Of a DNA stretch of 40,692 nt, positions 33,360 to 40,692 are shown one piece after another. The stretch's first letter is position 1. Every line of letters begins with the position of its first letter. Where the stretch lies: NCBI GenBank assembly GCA_964652155.1, contig CAZZBK010000036.1:1-40692 (forward strand). Direction: 5' to 3'. The position numbers were made by a program, and so were the translations under genes. This DNA is from CAZZBK01 sp964652155. Its GTDB lineage: Bacteria > Planctomycetota > Planctomycetia > Pirellulales > PNKZ01. The notes under the pieces were generated by a model. The model was not told the DNA's origin and did no database searches. It saw only the letters and a program-made list of their open reading frames with translations.

Positions 33360-34695
33360 CGGTCCCTTGGGTCGACGTCTGATCGATGACGCGCGTGATG
33401 GCCGCGAAGCTGAACGTCTGCGACAGCCAGCGTGCCAAAGCCTGCGATGGGGTCTCTTGCAGAATGAGCAAGTCTCCCGGCTGCACGTTGATTCGCTCGC
33501 GCGCGTCGTGCATCGCCCGGTCGAGATCGACCCGAATGACAACTTGCCCTCCGCCTGGGGTGCGGCGCACGACCGAGAGCTGACTGGGCGAGGGGTTGCC
33601 GATGCCCCGTTTGAGCAAGTCGCCGGCCAGATTGCTGCCGCCGAACGCTCCGTTGACGAGCGCGCCTTTGACCTGCGTGACGGCCTCGACCACGTCGAGA
33701 TCGTAATCGCGCGGCAGGGCAAACTCGCCCGACGGGAGCAGGCCGCCCGTGTAGAACAGCTCGGTCACCCGGGCATTGACGAACACCACGTCACCGTTGT
33801 GCAGCACGGCATCCTCGGGCGTGAAGGGCATGGGGTGCCCGGCAGGCGAGCGGAGCGGGATCACCGTGACCTGCTGGGGACTAGCCAAGCCGCGGGCCGA
33901 CGTGCCCGGCTTCAAATCCGATAATTGCTCGATGAGATGCGCTTGGTTTTGGGCATTGCGAAAGATCACCACCTCGTCGTAGTTGTCGAGTCCCGGCAGG
34001 CCGCCGGTCTCGGTCAGGGCGCTGAGCACGTTGTTCTCGTAGGCGCGCAAATAGACGACGTGACCGCTGCCCCGTTTGCCTCCGAGCGTGACCGCATTGC
34101 CATTGCTGGTCGTGGCGAAGCCGCCACTCTCTTGGCGCAGCACCAGCACGCGAATTTGCCGAGGCTGCATGAGCGTGACTACAATTTTTCCGCCGCCAGG
34201 CGTAAAGATACCCTTGCGAACATAGGCCTGCCGGATCGCGTCCTCGACCGCCGTAATGCTGAGCGAGTCGACCGCCACGGGCTCGATCAGCGGCAGGGCG
34301 ATCGTGCCGTTCTCGCGGACCTGGATGGGGAACCCCAGCGTCGGCGGCAAGCCACGCCCGATCGGATTGATCTGCGAGGGGAAATACACCGGCGGGTTAT
34401 ACGTCTGCTCGGTCCCCACGGCCGGCAGGATGCCATCAATGTAAATGCCGAGCACGTCGTTGGCCGCAATCTGATAGACCGACGGCGGCGCGGGGGCGAG
34501 CAACGTCAACGGGATGGTGCGGCATGCTTCGCGCGATCCGGCAATCAAGTCGCGAGGCAATTTGCGCACCGGCACGCCATGCAACGCCGGATTGGTCAGC
34601 GCCGCGCAGCCGCTCGACAGGACCAGCGACAGCAGCAACACCGCAGCTGCTAGCCCATCCCCGAACGATTGATGAAGGAGTGCGCGCCGTCGCAT
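33340..34695 (-). CDS. Wza-like polysaccharide export lipoprotein (Poly_export/SLBB)
   Basis: From ATG at 34695 the protein has 451 residues. The N-terminus is a lipoprotein signal (LLLSLVLSSGC, acylated cysteine C30; serine at -3 is slightly off consensus). Next is the polysaccharide-export domain, starting around YQIAANDVLGIYIDGILP and including VRENGTIALPLIEPVAV and VEDAIRQAYV. SLBB-like beta-grasp segments follow (for example IRVLVLRQE, ALTETGGLPGLDNYDEVVIFR, and NGDVVFVNARVTELFYTGGLLPSG in parts). The product would form the outer-membrane pore for the glycan made by the convergent locus. The frame is open 83 codons upstream, but that lies inside the neighbouring lipoprotein gene. The two genes are coupled by a TGATG overlap at 34693-34697. 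Confidence 0.9.
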   Translation of the reverse strand: MRRRALLHQSFGDGLAAAVLLLSLVLSSGCAALTNPALHGVPVRKLPRDLIAGSREACRTIPLTLLAPAPPSVYQIAANDVLGIYIDGILPAVGTEQTYNPPVYFPSQINPIGRGLPPTLGFPIQVRENGTIALPLIEPVAVDSLSITAVEDAIRQAYVRKGIFTPGGGKIVVTLMQPRQIRVLVLRQESGGFATTSNGNAVTLGGKRGSGHVVYLRAYENNVLSALTETGGLPGLDNYDEVVIFRNAQNQAHLIEQLSDLKPGTSARGLASPQQVTVIPLRSPAGHPMPFTPEDAVLHNGDVVFVNARVTELFYTGGLLPSGEFALPRDYDLDVVEAVTQVKGALVNGAFGGSNLAGDLLKRGIGNPSPSQLSVVRRTPGGGQVVIRVDLDRAMHDARERINVQPGDLLILQETPSQALARWLSQTFSFAAITRVIDQTSTQGTVSAAGP

Positions 34696-35351
34696 CAGAG
34701 CCTCCTCGACCACGAGGGAGGAAGCTGAACCTGCGGGGTCGAGCGCGTCGCTTGCGGCAAGAGCTCGGGACCGATCACCGGAGCACTCGCCGGCGCGGGC
34801 AGCGGCGCTGTTTGAGGCACTGCAGAGGGAGCCGGGGTCGGGACCATCGTTGCTGGCGGCACAGGCGTGGGCACAGGCCCCTGGGCCGCGCCTGGCAGCA
34901 TCGCCGGCGCGGTCATGGCGAGCGCCGTGGGGAGCTTCATCCACGGAGCATGCGGCCCTTCGCCCGCTGCGGTCGATCCGTCACGAAAGCCGCTGTACCA
35001 ATCGCAGATCGCGCGATAGCCGTCGGGGGTTTGGTACTCGCTGCGCCAATAGTCGCGTGGGGGCAACGACGGCGGATCGCACGACGCGCCGGCGTATAAG
35101 TAGTCGGCGTATCCTTCCTCGAAGCCCCGTTGATAGTCCCGCGAGAACGACGCCCCGTTGGGCCGTTGTCCACACCAACTCGACCAGGCCTCGCGCGCCA
35201 AGCGCTCGTTGCGACGCTGCTCGCGCCGTTTTTCCATCCAGACGGGATATTGCCAGGGCGCAACAATCAAGTTCTGCATGGCCACTTCGGTGACCGTACA
35301 GCCCGTCGTCGCCAGACACAGCACTAGGAGAACGAGTTTCTTCGCCCGCAT
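34695..35351 (-). CDS. Planctomycete lipoprotein of unknown function, coupled to the exporter
   Basis: From ATG at 35351 the protein has 218 residues. A lipoprotein signal (MRAKKLVLLVLCLATTGC, cysteine C18) is followed by a charged stretch (KRREQRRNERLARE). A conserved-looking core follows with SRDYQRGFEEGYADYLYAG, CDPPSLPPRDYW and a second YRAICDWYSGFRDG motif: two Gly/aromatic DY-GF-GY units, with cysteines at C18, in SWCGQ, in ASCDPP and in AICDW. The last 75 residues are a proline/alanine-rich linker. No enzyme motif is visible. The TGATG overlap with the Wza-like gene and the shared lipoprotein nature suggest an outer-membrane accessory of polysaccharide export; that role is inference. 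The frame is open 16 codons upstream, without a signal-compatible start. Confidence 0.78.
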   Translation of the reverse strand: MRAKKLVLLVLCLATTGCTVTEVAMQNLIVAPWQYPVWMEKRREQRRNERLAREAWSSWCGQRPNGASFSRDYQRGFEEGYADYLYAGASCDPPSLPPRDYWRSEYQTPDGYRAICDWYSGFRDGSTAAGEGPHAPWMKLPTALAMTAPAMLPGAAQGPVPTPVPPATMVPTPAPSAVPQTAPLPAPASAPVIGPELLPQATRSTPQVQLPPSWSRRL

Positions 35352-35498
35352 GATGACCGCACCATGACTCCAGACCACGACCGCACGGTCGAGGTACAAT
35401 CGATATGATTGCTATCGGCTGCAAGCACCGTCGGACCGAGAAAATCGGCGCTAGCCGCTAGGACCGCTGCAAGCGGAATGGCGCAATCGGCATAATCG

Positions 35499-36062
35499 TT
35501 ACGACCCGACACGCGGCGTGGCGCTGCGTTGCCAGGGGACGTCAGCCACGCCCGCCGAGCGATTGACGCTGCGGGCCATCACGAACAGCCAATCGCTGAG
35601 CCGGTTCAGGTAGATGACCAGCGCGGGGTCGATGGTTTCGCTGGCCGAGAGGCTCACCAGCAACCGTTCGGCACGGCGGGCGACCGTCCGCGCCAGGTGC
35701 AACTGTGCCGCTGAGCGCGTGCCCCCGGGCAGGATAAATTGCCGAAGCGGTTCGAGCGTCGCCTCGTGCAAGTCGATCTCCCGCTCGAGTTGTTCGATCT
35801 GCGGCGCATCGATCACGTGCAGGTTGAACTTGGCCGGATCGGGGGTCGCCAACTCGGCTCCGAGGTCGAATAGCTCACTCTGGATCCGGGCGAGGGCCGC
35901 GTCGATGTCGGCGGGCAACGACTCGCACCGGGCAGCGCCCAAGACGGCGTTCAACTCGTCGACCGTGCCATAGGCCTCGATGCGCGGCGCGTCTTTGCGG
36001 ACACGCGGTCCGCCGAACAGTCCCGTGAGCCCGCTGTCGCCTGTCTTGGTGTAGATTTTCAT
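35499..36062 (-). CDS. pduO: Cob(I)yrinic acid a,c-diamide adenosyltransferase, PduO type
   Basis: From ATG at 36062 the protein has 187 residues, the usual size. It starts with the PduO signature KIYTKTGDSGLTGLFGGPRV, which binds ATP, then EAYGTVDELNAVLG and the C-terminal RTVARRAERLLVSL and VIYLNRLSDWLFVMAR, all hallmark stretches. The enzyme transfers the 5'-deoxyadenosyl group of ATP to reduced cobalamin, giving coenzyme B12. The open frame extends 50 codons upstream, but the added residues look random and the signature begins at this ATG. No other cobalamin gene lies nearby. It is divergent from the TolB-like gene with 112 bases between. Confidence 0.94.
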   Translation of the reverse strand: MKIYTKTGDSGLTGLFGGPRVRKDAPRIEAYGTVDELNAVLGAARCESLPADIDAALARIQSELFDLGAELATPDPAKFNLHVIDAPQIEQLEREIDLHEATLEPLRQFILPGGTRSAAQLHLARTVARRAERLLVSLSASETIDPALVIYLNRLSDWLFVMARSVNRSAGVADVPWQRSATPRVGS

Positions 36063-36124
36063 GTACGAGTGACTCGAATTGAATGAACTTGCGTGGGCGC
36101 GTGGCACGCGGCTCGCCCACGGTC

Positions 36125-36130
36125 TATAAT
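36125..36130 (+). promoter_or_regulatory. Candidate -10 element of the TolB-like gene
   Basis: A perfect TATAAT lies 44 bases before the ATG at 36175. No good -35 hexamer is found 16-18 bases upstream. Slightly upstream, TGGCACG (36102-36108) and TCGCC (36113-36117) have GG and GC dinucleotides 10 bases apart, as in sigma-54 promoters, but the -12 part is a weak match. Either could serve the plus-strand gene; neither is proven. Confidence 0.3.
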
Positions 36131-36174
36131 TCAGGCCTCGCCATTGTAGATCGAACCTGCCGCGGAGTCGCCCC

Positions 36175-37230
36175 ATGTTGAAGCGTGCTTTTTTCCTGCT
36201 TGTCTTGGTCATGGTTTGCGCCGTTCATTCAACAGGACGGGCCGAGGATTCGGTCGAACCCCGCTATCTGAGCAACGTGCGTCAGGTGACCAGCGATTTT
36301 GTGAAAGCCGGCGAGGGATATTTTTCTCCCGACCAGAAGTCGATCATCTTCCAAGCCGTGACGCGCGACTATCCTTTTTATCAGATCTTCTCGCAACCGC
36401 TCTCTGGCGACAAAGCCAAGCGGGTCAGCACGGGACGCGGTCGCACGACCTGCTCGTACTTTAGTCGCGATGGCAAGAGTATCTTGTTCGCCTCGAGCCA
36501 CCTCGACCCGCAAATGTCGCAAACCGAAGCCAACGAACGCAAACAACAAGCCGAGGACGCGGCCAGCGGTCGCCGCCGACGCTATGAGTGGGTGTTCGAT
36601 CCGAACACCGACATCTTCACGGCCGACCTGGAAGGCAACAACCTGCACCGACTCACGACCGAGATGGGCTACGACGCCGAAGGGGCATACTCGGCCGACG
36701 GCAAGCTGATCGCGTTTTGCAGCACGCGCGACGGCGACCCAGACCTGTACGTGATGAACGCCGATGGCAGTGGTGTGCGGCAGTTGACTAACGCGCCGGG
36801 CTACGATGGCGGTCCGTTCATCTCGCCCAACGGTCGCTTTGTGGTCTTCCGCAGCGATCGCGAGAAGACCGACCACTTGCAAATCTTCGTGATTGGCATG
36901 GATGGCAAGCACGAGTCGCAACTGACGACCGACCTGAACAAAGTGAATTGGGCACCCTACTGGCATCCCTCGAAACCGTATTTGATCTGGACCGGGGCCG
37001 ACCACTCGATTCCCGACCAACGCCCGAACTACGATCTGTGGCTGATGAAGTACGCCGAGCAGGACGGCAAGATCGTGCCGGCCGGGCCCATCGAGCGCGT
37101 CACCGATCATGGCGGGGCCGACGTGTTGCCGGTCTTCTCGCCTGACGGGACTAAATTGATGTGGACCGCCAGCCGCTCTGCCGACCGCAGCAGTCAACTG
37201 TGGATCGCCGACTTCAAACTGCCCGAGTAG
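36175..37230 (+). CDS. Secreted TolB-like (WD40/PD40) beta-propeller protein
   Basis: The protein has 351 residues with a signal peptide (MLKRAFFLLVLVMVCAVHS, cleavage near GRAED). The rest consists of PD40-type blades: FSPDQKSIIFQAV, FSRDGKSILFASS, YSADGKLIAFCSTRDGDPDLYVMNADGSG (in parts), ISPNGRFVVFRSDRE and FSPDGTKLMWTASRS. Each is a strand pair with S-x-D/N-G-K/R followed by a hydrophobic strand and D-L/I-aromatic. That makes five to six blades, as in TolB and related periplasmic proteins. Such proteins act as protein-binding platforms; no catalytic site is seen. A charged insertion at about 118-136 (EANERKQQAEDAASGRRRR) interrupts the propeller. Confidence 0.87.
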   Translation: MLKRAFFLLVLVMVCAVHSTGRAEDSVEPRYLSNVRQVTSDFVKAGEGYFSPDQKSIIFQAVTRDYPFYQIFSQPLSGDKAKRVSTGRGRTTCSYFSRDGKSILFASSHLDPQMSQTEANERKQQAEDAASGRRRRYEWVFDPNTDIFTADLEGNNLHRLTTEMGYDAEGAYSADGKLIAFCSTRDGDPDLYVMNADGSGVRQLTNAPGYDGGPFISPNGRFVVFRSDREKTDHLQIFVIGMDGKHESQLTTDLNKVNWAPYWHPSKPYLIWTGADHSIPDQRPNYDLWLMKYAEQDGKIVPAGPIERVTDHGGADVLPVFSPDGTKLMWTASRSADRSSQLWIADFKLPE

Positions 37231-37605
37231 CGCGAAAGGCGTCGCTCCGGTGACGTATTACGTTACCGGCGCTACTTCAATCGCGATCTCTTTTGGGCAA
37301 GGCGAACCAAACGCTTCACCGAACGGACACCATTTGCCGAAGCGGAAGCATTTGATGCCCCTCGGCCCCCCAACATGCGGAGGATGGCAACGGCTTTTTC
37401 ACTATTTCCTGGCCGTCCATCGCGACGATAATTACTCTAGTAGGTAAGTATTCTTCGTTCTGCGTGGGCTGTCTGATCGTCATTCGGCAATCACTTTCGC
37501 AGCGCTGATTGATGAAGCTCATCGCAGGCAATCAAGCCAAGTAATTCGGGGCAATTATTCAGACCGATCGCTGCTGAGCCAGATCGCTTGGTCCAAGGTA
37601 TCGCC
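37231..37605. other. Intergenic region between the TolB-like and repeat-protein genes
   Basis: These 375 bases hold no gene that I can support. The first 40 bases contain a hairpin, entered separately. The middle part is less GC-rich; GATAAT at 37427-37432 could be a -10 element for the downstream surface protein, but no matching -35 is clear. The 5' leader would then be about 170 bases. The start of the next gene is ATG 37606; a TTG at 37588 is in frame and less likely. Confidence 0.5.
37247..37269 (+). terminator. Strong hairpin after the TolB-like gene (possible terminator)
   Basis: A 10-base-pair stem CCGGTGACGT / ACGTTACCGG with a 3-base ATT loop begins 17 bases after the stop codon. 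In RNA all ten pairs form, one as G-U. Two more G-C pairs are possible beyond a single mismatch. No T-run follows, so it is either a non-canonical terminator or an mRNA 3'-end stabiliser. Confidence 0.4.
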
Positions 37606-40446
37606 ATGAGAAATCATTTATTGGCAGCCGTTTGGAGTCTCGCATGGGCGTATGTGTTCGGCCAATCACGGCCGCGCATCGGCCAGCGGAGGTTAAGGGT
37701 CGAGCCGCTCGAATCACGACAGTTGTTGTCCGTTACCCCCAGCCTCATTCGCGATATCAACCCGGGCAGCGCCAACTCAAGTCCCAATGGCTTTGCCGCG
37801 ATCAACAATAGTGGTGTGGTGTATTATGCCACCACAGATGGCACCAGCGGAGTTGAATTGTGGAAGAGCGATGGTACTTCAGCAGGAACGGTCTTGGTGG
37901 CCGACATCAACCCAGGGGCCAGCGATTCTAACCCGACAGAATTAGTGAACATCAACGGCACGTTGTTTTTTACCGCCAACGATGGGGTGCATGGCACGGA
38001 ACTCTGGAAAAGCGATGGAACCAGCGGCGGTACGGTGATGGTCAAGGACATTCGGCCGGATGCCAGTACCACATTGATGCCCACGAGTTTGACGAATGTG
38101 AATGGAAACTTGTTCTTCGCGGCCAACGACGGCACGAATGGCAATCAACTCTGGAAGAGTGGCGGAGACAGTAACAACACATCTCTGGTAACCATCATTA
38201 ATCCCACGGGCGACGCCAATCCTGCAAGCCTCCTTAATAACAACGGCACGTTGTATTTTAGCGCCACCGATGGGAGTAGCGTTTTTTATGGTCTATGGAA
38301 AAGCGACGGCACGAGCAATGGAACCGTCCTGGTTCACGATCTGTTTCTCGACCCAGATAATCTGACAAACGTGAATGGGACCGTCTTCTTTAGCGCCAGC
38401 GGTCCAACTCAGATCAATGGCTTTGCTACTGGATATGAACTTTGGAAAAGTGATGGCACCAGCTTGGGGACGGTGCTGGTGAAAGATATCCTTCCTGGGC
38501 CATCAGGATCCGGTCTCGATACATTCATCAACGTTAATGGCTTGCTGGTTTTTAATGCGATTGGAAATATCAATTCGCTGGGCATTGAGCCTTGGAGAAG
38601 CGATGGGACCAGCGCCGGTACCGTGCTGCTGCGAGATATTAACCCCGGCCCATTCGGAACGGGCATGATCGATCCTCTTGTCTTCAATAACGCTCTTTAC
38701 TTTGGCGCGGGTGACGGTCCAGATGGGGTTGAATTGTGGAAAAGCGATGGCACGTGTGCCGGTACGGTCATGGTGAAGGACATTCGCCCTGGCACCTACA
38801 ACTCATCCTATCCGCTCGGCATGACCAATGTCTCGGGTGTCATGTATTTTAGTGCTAACGATGGCGTGAATGGGCGCGAACTATGGAGGAGTGATGGCAC
38901 CAGTAGCGGCACGGTGCTCGTCGCGAACATCAACCCTAGTGACAACAGTGACCCAGCCAATTTTATCAACGTCAATGGCTCGCTGGTTTTCCAATCCAAT
39001 AATGGCGTCTCCGGTGTTGAACTCTGGGCCATTAACAATGCCTCGGCCCCCAGTTACGGAGGCGGTTTTATCAATGTATTCGGTAACACCGCGTCCATCT
39101 ACGGTTCCATCAGTGGCGATAACATCAAGGTAATCTATCATTCCGCGTCTCAATTCGACGTCTACATTAATAACGTACTGGTCCCTGCGACGATCTTTGC
39201 AGGCGTCACCCAGTTGGTCGTCGATGGTTACGGTGGTGGCGATACGCTTGAAGTCTATAGCGCTGCCAACGTCTCGGACCACGCCGACCTCCAGCCAAAC
39301 ACGATCACCTGGGACAGCACGAACATCGATTTGTCGTCCTCTAACATGACCTCGATCTATGTCTTCGGACAAAACGCCGATTCGGTTACCTACACCGACA
39401 GTACGGGCAATGATACGTTCGTTGGTTTATCTGCTTACTCGCTCATGTACGGAACGGGGTACTTCAACCAGAGTATCGGGTTCGGCACAACCTACGCCTT
39501 CGATTCGGCAGGTGGGACGGACAACGCCCAACTCTACGACAGCTCAGGCAACGATACCTACTACGGCATGACCGGTGCAAGTATCATGTCCTACGGCAGC
39601 ACATTCGTCGAGACGATCGGCTTTGTCAATAACTATGCCTTTAGTGTTTTTGGTGGCGTCGACACGGGCAATCTTTACGATAGCCCTGGCAATGACACGT
39701 TCTATGGGCTTAGTACCTATAGCATCATGTCGCACTCAGGGTATCTCAACGAAACTGTGAATATCCGTAACAATTATGCCTACAGCTCAAACGGCGGTAC
39801 CGATGTGGCGCAGTTGTTCGGGACCAGCGGCAACGACACCTACACGGCTCTGTCGTCTTACGTCATTCTGAATGGCCCCAATGGCGGCAGCACCTACTTC
39901 AACCAGGCGACCGGCTTTTCCCAAACGTATGCTTTTGGCAATGGCGGCACAGACTCCGCGAAACTTTATGATAGCTCGGGTAATGATTCCCTGGCGATGT
40001 TCTCCGCCTACGCCATGCTCTATGGCACGGGATTCTTCAATCAAGTCGTGGATTTTGATGGTGTAGCCGCGTACTCGATTAATGGTGGCATCGACACTGC
40101 ACAACTGTTTGATAGCTCAGGAAATGACTCACTCGTATCGAATCCCAATGTGGCGGAACTTTCGGGATCCGGATTCAATAATTCCGCGGTCAGCTTCAGC
40201 ACCGTCTATGTCGACGGTGGCAATGGTGGCACGGATCGCGCTATCATCGAGGATTCTCCAGGAGACGACACGCTCCGGGTGAGCGGCAGCACGGCCGACA
40301 TTCAGTATTCGGTCACGAGCGGAGGCCGGCGCGTCATTCTCATGCGGTTTGAAAGCGTTGACGCTCGGCGAACTACGGGATCTGATGTGATTATCCATAA
40401 CCCGCCTGCTATTGATTATGTGTTAACCTCCGGGGGTGGTTGGTAA
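37606..40446 (+). CDS. Large secreted surface protein: LEPR-XLL-like motif, ELWxxDGT repeats and 47-residue GND repeats
   Basis: From ATG 37606 the protein has 946 residues. The N-terminal 25 residues contain a hydrophobic stretch, then RLRVEPLESRQLLSV (about 29-43), a variant of the planctomycete LEPR-XLL motif found near the N-terminus of giant secreted proteins. The first half holds eight ELWKSDGTSxGT repeats (the third degenerate) plus a ninth half repeat, each followed by a DINPG/DIRPG and N-V-N-G-x-L-x-F pattern. This ELWxxDGT family is thought to fold as beta-propeller-like blades. After a beta-rich linker come seven copies of a different 47-residue repeat centred on YDSSGNDTYxG. No cell-wall anchor, dockerin or PEP-CTERM tail is present. 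Codon use is less GC-biased than in the EPS genes. The function is unknown; surface adhesion or structure is the natural guess. Confidence 0.88.
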   Translation: MRNHLLAAVWSLAWAYVFGQSRPRIGQRRLRVEPLESRQLLSVTPSLIRDINPGSANSSPNGFAAINNSGVVYYATTDGTSGVELWKSDGTSAGTVLVADINPGASDSNPTELVNINGTLFFTANDGVHGTELWKSDGTSGGTVMVKDIRPDASTTLMPTSLTNVNGNLFFAANDGTNGNQLWKSGGDSNNTSLVTIINPTGDANPASLLNNNGTLYFSATDGSSVFYGLWKSDGTSNGTVLVHDLFLDPDNLTNVNGTVFFSASGPTQINGFATGYELWKSDGTSLGTVLVKDILPGPSGSGLDTFINVNGLLVFNAIGNINSLGIEPWRSDGTSAGTVLLRDINPGPFGTGMIDPLVFNNALYFGAGDGPDGVELWKSDGTCAGTVMVKDIRPGTYNSSYPLGMTNVSGVMYFSANDGVNGRELWRSDGTSSGTVLVANINPSDNSDPANFINVNGSLVFQSNNGVSGVELWAINNASAPSYGGGFINVFGNTASIYGSISGDNIKVIYHSASQFDVYINNVLVPATIFAGVTQLVVDGYGGGDTLEVYSAANVSDHADLQPNTITWDSTNIDLSSSNMTSIYVFGQNADSVTYTDSTGNDTFVGLSAYSLMYGTGYFNQSIGFGTTYAFDSAGGTDNAQLYDSSGNDTYYGMTGASIMSYGSTFVETIGFVNNYAFSVFGGVDTGNLYDSPGNDTFYGLSTYSIMSHSGYLNETVNIRNNYAYSSNGGTDVAQLFGTSGNDTYTALSSYVILNGPNGGSTYFNQATGFSQTYAFGNGGTDSAKLYDSSGNDSLAMFSAYAMLYGTGFFNQVVDFDGVAAYSINGGIDTAQLFDSSGNDSLVSNPNVAELSGSGFNNSAVSFSTVYVDGGNGGTDRAIIEDSPGDDTLRVSGSTADIQYSVTSGGRRVILMRFESVDARRTTGSDVIIHNPPAIDYVLTSGGGW
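37855..39030 (+). repeat. ELWxSDGT repeat array (48-50 residues per unit)
   Basis: The anchor ELW (or QLW, GLW, EPW) starts at 37855, 37999, 38146, 38290, 38437, 38587, 38731, 38878 and 39019, so units are 141-150 bases long. Seven copies carry SDGT, the third reads SGGD, and the ninth ends after ELWA. Repeats differ enough at DNA level that recent expansion is unlikely. Confidence 0.9.
39394..40389 (+). repeat. Seven-copy 47-residue repeat with YDSSGND core
   Basis: The residue aligning with the tyrosine of YDSSGND lies at 39394, 39535, 39676, 39817, 39967, 40108 and 40249. All intervals are 141 bases except one of 150. Each unit runs: D-S-x-G-N-D-T/S, an aromatic-rich A/S-Y-x-x-M segment, GTGFFNQ-like, a YAF/AYS strand, then NGGTDxAxL leading to the next copy. 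The GND and GGTD elements resemble isolated calcium-binding RTX turns but are not tandem nonapeptides. Confidence 0.85.
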
Positions 40447-40526
40447 CGCGCTGATCTGAATCACTCCGCAATCCCGTCGTAGTCGATCGATCGCTCAATG
40501 TCCGGCAAAGGGTCGAGGGCCAGAAA

Positions 40527-40617
40527 ATGATGAGGGATGAGGGATGAGGGATGAAAACGGAGCGCTGCCGCGTGAGCGTGTCTCCCCTTTCATCCTTCAT
40601 CCCTCATACTTCATCCC
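40527..40617. repeat. Intergenic GGGATGA direct repeats forming a long inverted repeat
   Basis: The left arm has three tandem GATGAGG units ending in GATGAAAA (40527-40557). The right arm (40588-40617) is its reverse complement with one more degenerate unit. Bases 40537-40556 pair with 40588-40607 over 20 positions with one mismatch, around a 31-base GC-rich loop. It lies about 80 bases after the surface-protein gene. It could be a bidirectional terminator or a dispersed genomic repeat. The remaining bases to the window end show no gene. Confidence 0.7.
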
Positions 40618-40692
40618 TTCTGCGCAGCAGCTCACCGCACCACGCTTGTTTCGCGTCGCTCACAAAGCGTTCCTTCGTCATCCCGCTGCCTC

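Noticed and set aside
39394..40389. Classical RTX/hemolysin calcium-binding array
   Set aside because: There are no tandem GGxGxDxUx nonapeptides; GND and GGTD turns recur singly in 47-residue units, and no type I secretion tail is visible.
40527..40617. CRISPR-like repeats
   Set aside because: The repeated word is only 7 bases with no spacers of even length, and no cas gene is nearby. It is a simple-word inverted repeat.

Overview
The window is high-GC, gene-dense bacterial DNA. Its gene families point clearly to a planctomycete, probably of the Pirellulales: a PSD1 cytochrome protein, a DUF1501 protein and a DUF1080 protein in one operon, a PVC-type heme protein, a Ser/Thr kinase with a leucine-rich-repeat remnant beside it, and an ELWxxDGT-repeat surface protein with an N-terminal LEPR-XLL-like motif. 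Shine-Dalgarno sequences are mostly weak, as is common in this phylum. The assignment rests on families recognised by eye, not on a phylogeny.

Layout. (1) 1-3.6 kb: the N-terminal part of a Ser/Thr kinase (minus), a fragment of an LRR protein, a secreted Sel1-repeat protein and a SpoU/TrmH RNA methyltransferase. (2) 3.7-12.4 kb: secreted degradative and electron-transfer genes. A PVC-type CxxCH protein faces a minus-strand operon PSD1 -> DUF1501 -> DUF1080. (3) 12.7-33.4 kb: a 19-gene co-directional exopolysaccharide locus, tightly packed, with nine ATGA stop/start overlaps. (4) 33.3-35.4 kb: a convergent pair of outer-membrane lipoprotein genes, a Wza-like export protein and an unknown planctomycete lipoprotein. 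(5) 35.5-37.2 kb: PduO-type cobalamin adenosyltransferase (minus) divergent from a TolB-like propeller protein. (6) 37.6-40.4 kb: a large two-module repeat protein, followed by an intergenic GGGATGA repeat/hairpin element.

How the EPS locus could work. The phosphoglycosyl transferase (31771) would load the first sugar phosphate onto undecaprenyl phosphate. A PglF-like 4,6-dehydratase (14138) and a DegT aminotransferase (28531) could make a 4-amino-6-deoxy starter sugar. HddC/HddA/GmhB-like enzymes (17254-19591) point to GDP-D-glycero-D-manno-heptose, and two further SDR enzymes modify other nucleotide sugars. Two GT2, one CgeB-like and one GT4 glycosyltransferase extend the unit, and two SAM methyltransferases decorate it. 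A Wzx-like flippase and a Wzy-like polymerase translocate and polymerise it. A Wzz-like co-polymerase without a kinase domain and the Wza-like lipoprotein would control length and export. The unexpected element is a complete E1-alpha/E1-beta thiamine-diphosphate dehydrogenase pair, without E2 or E3, between the aminotransferase and the initiating transferase.

The most interesting leads are this E1 pair inside a glycan locus, the unknown lipoprotein coupled to the exporter, the heptose module without GmhA, and the regular 47-residue repeats at the C-terminus of the large surface protein.
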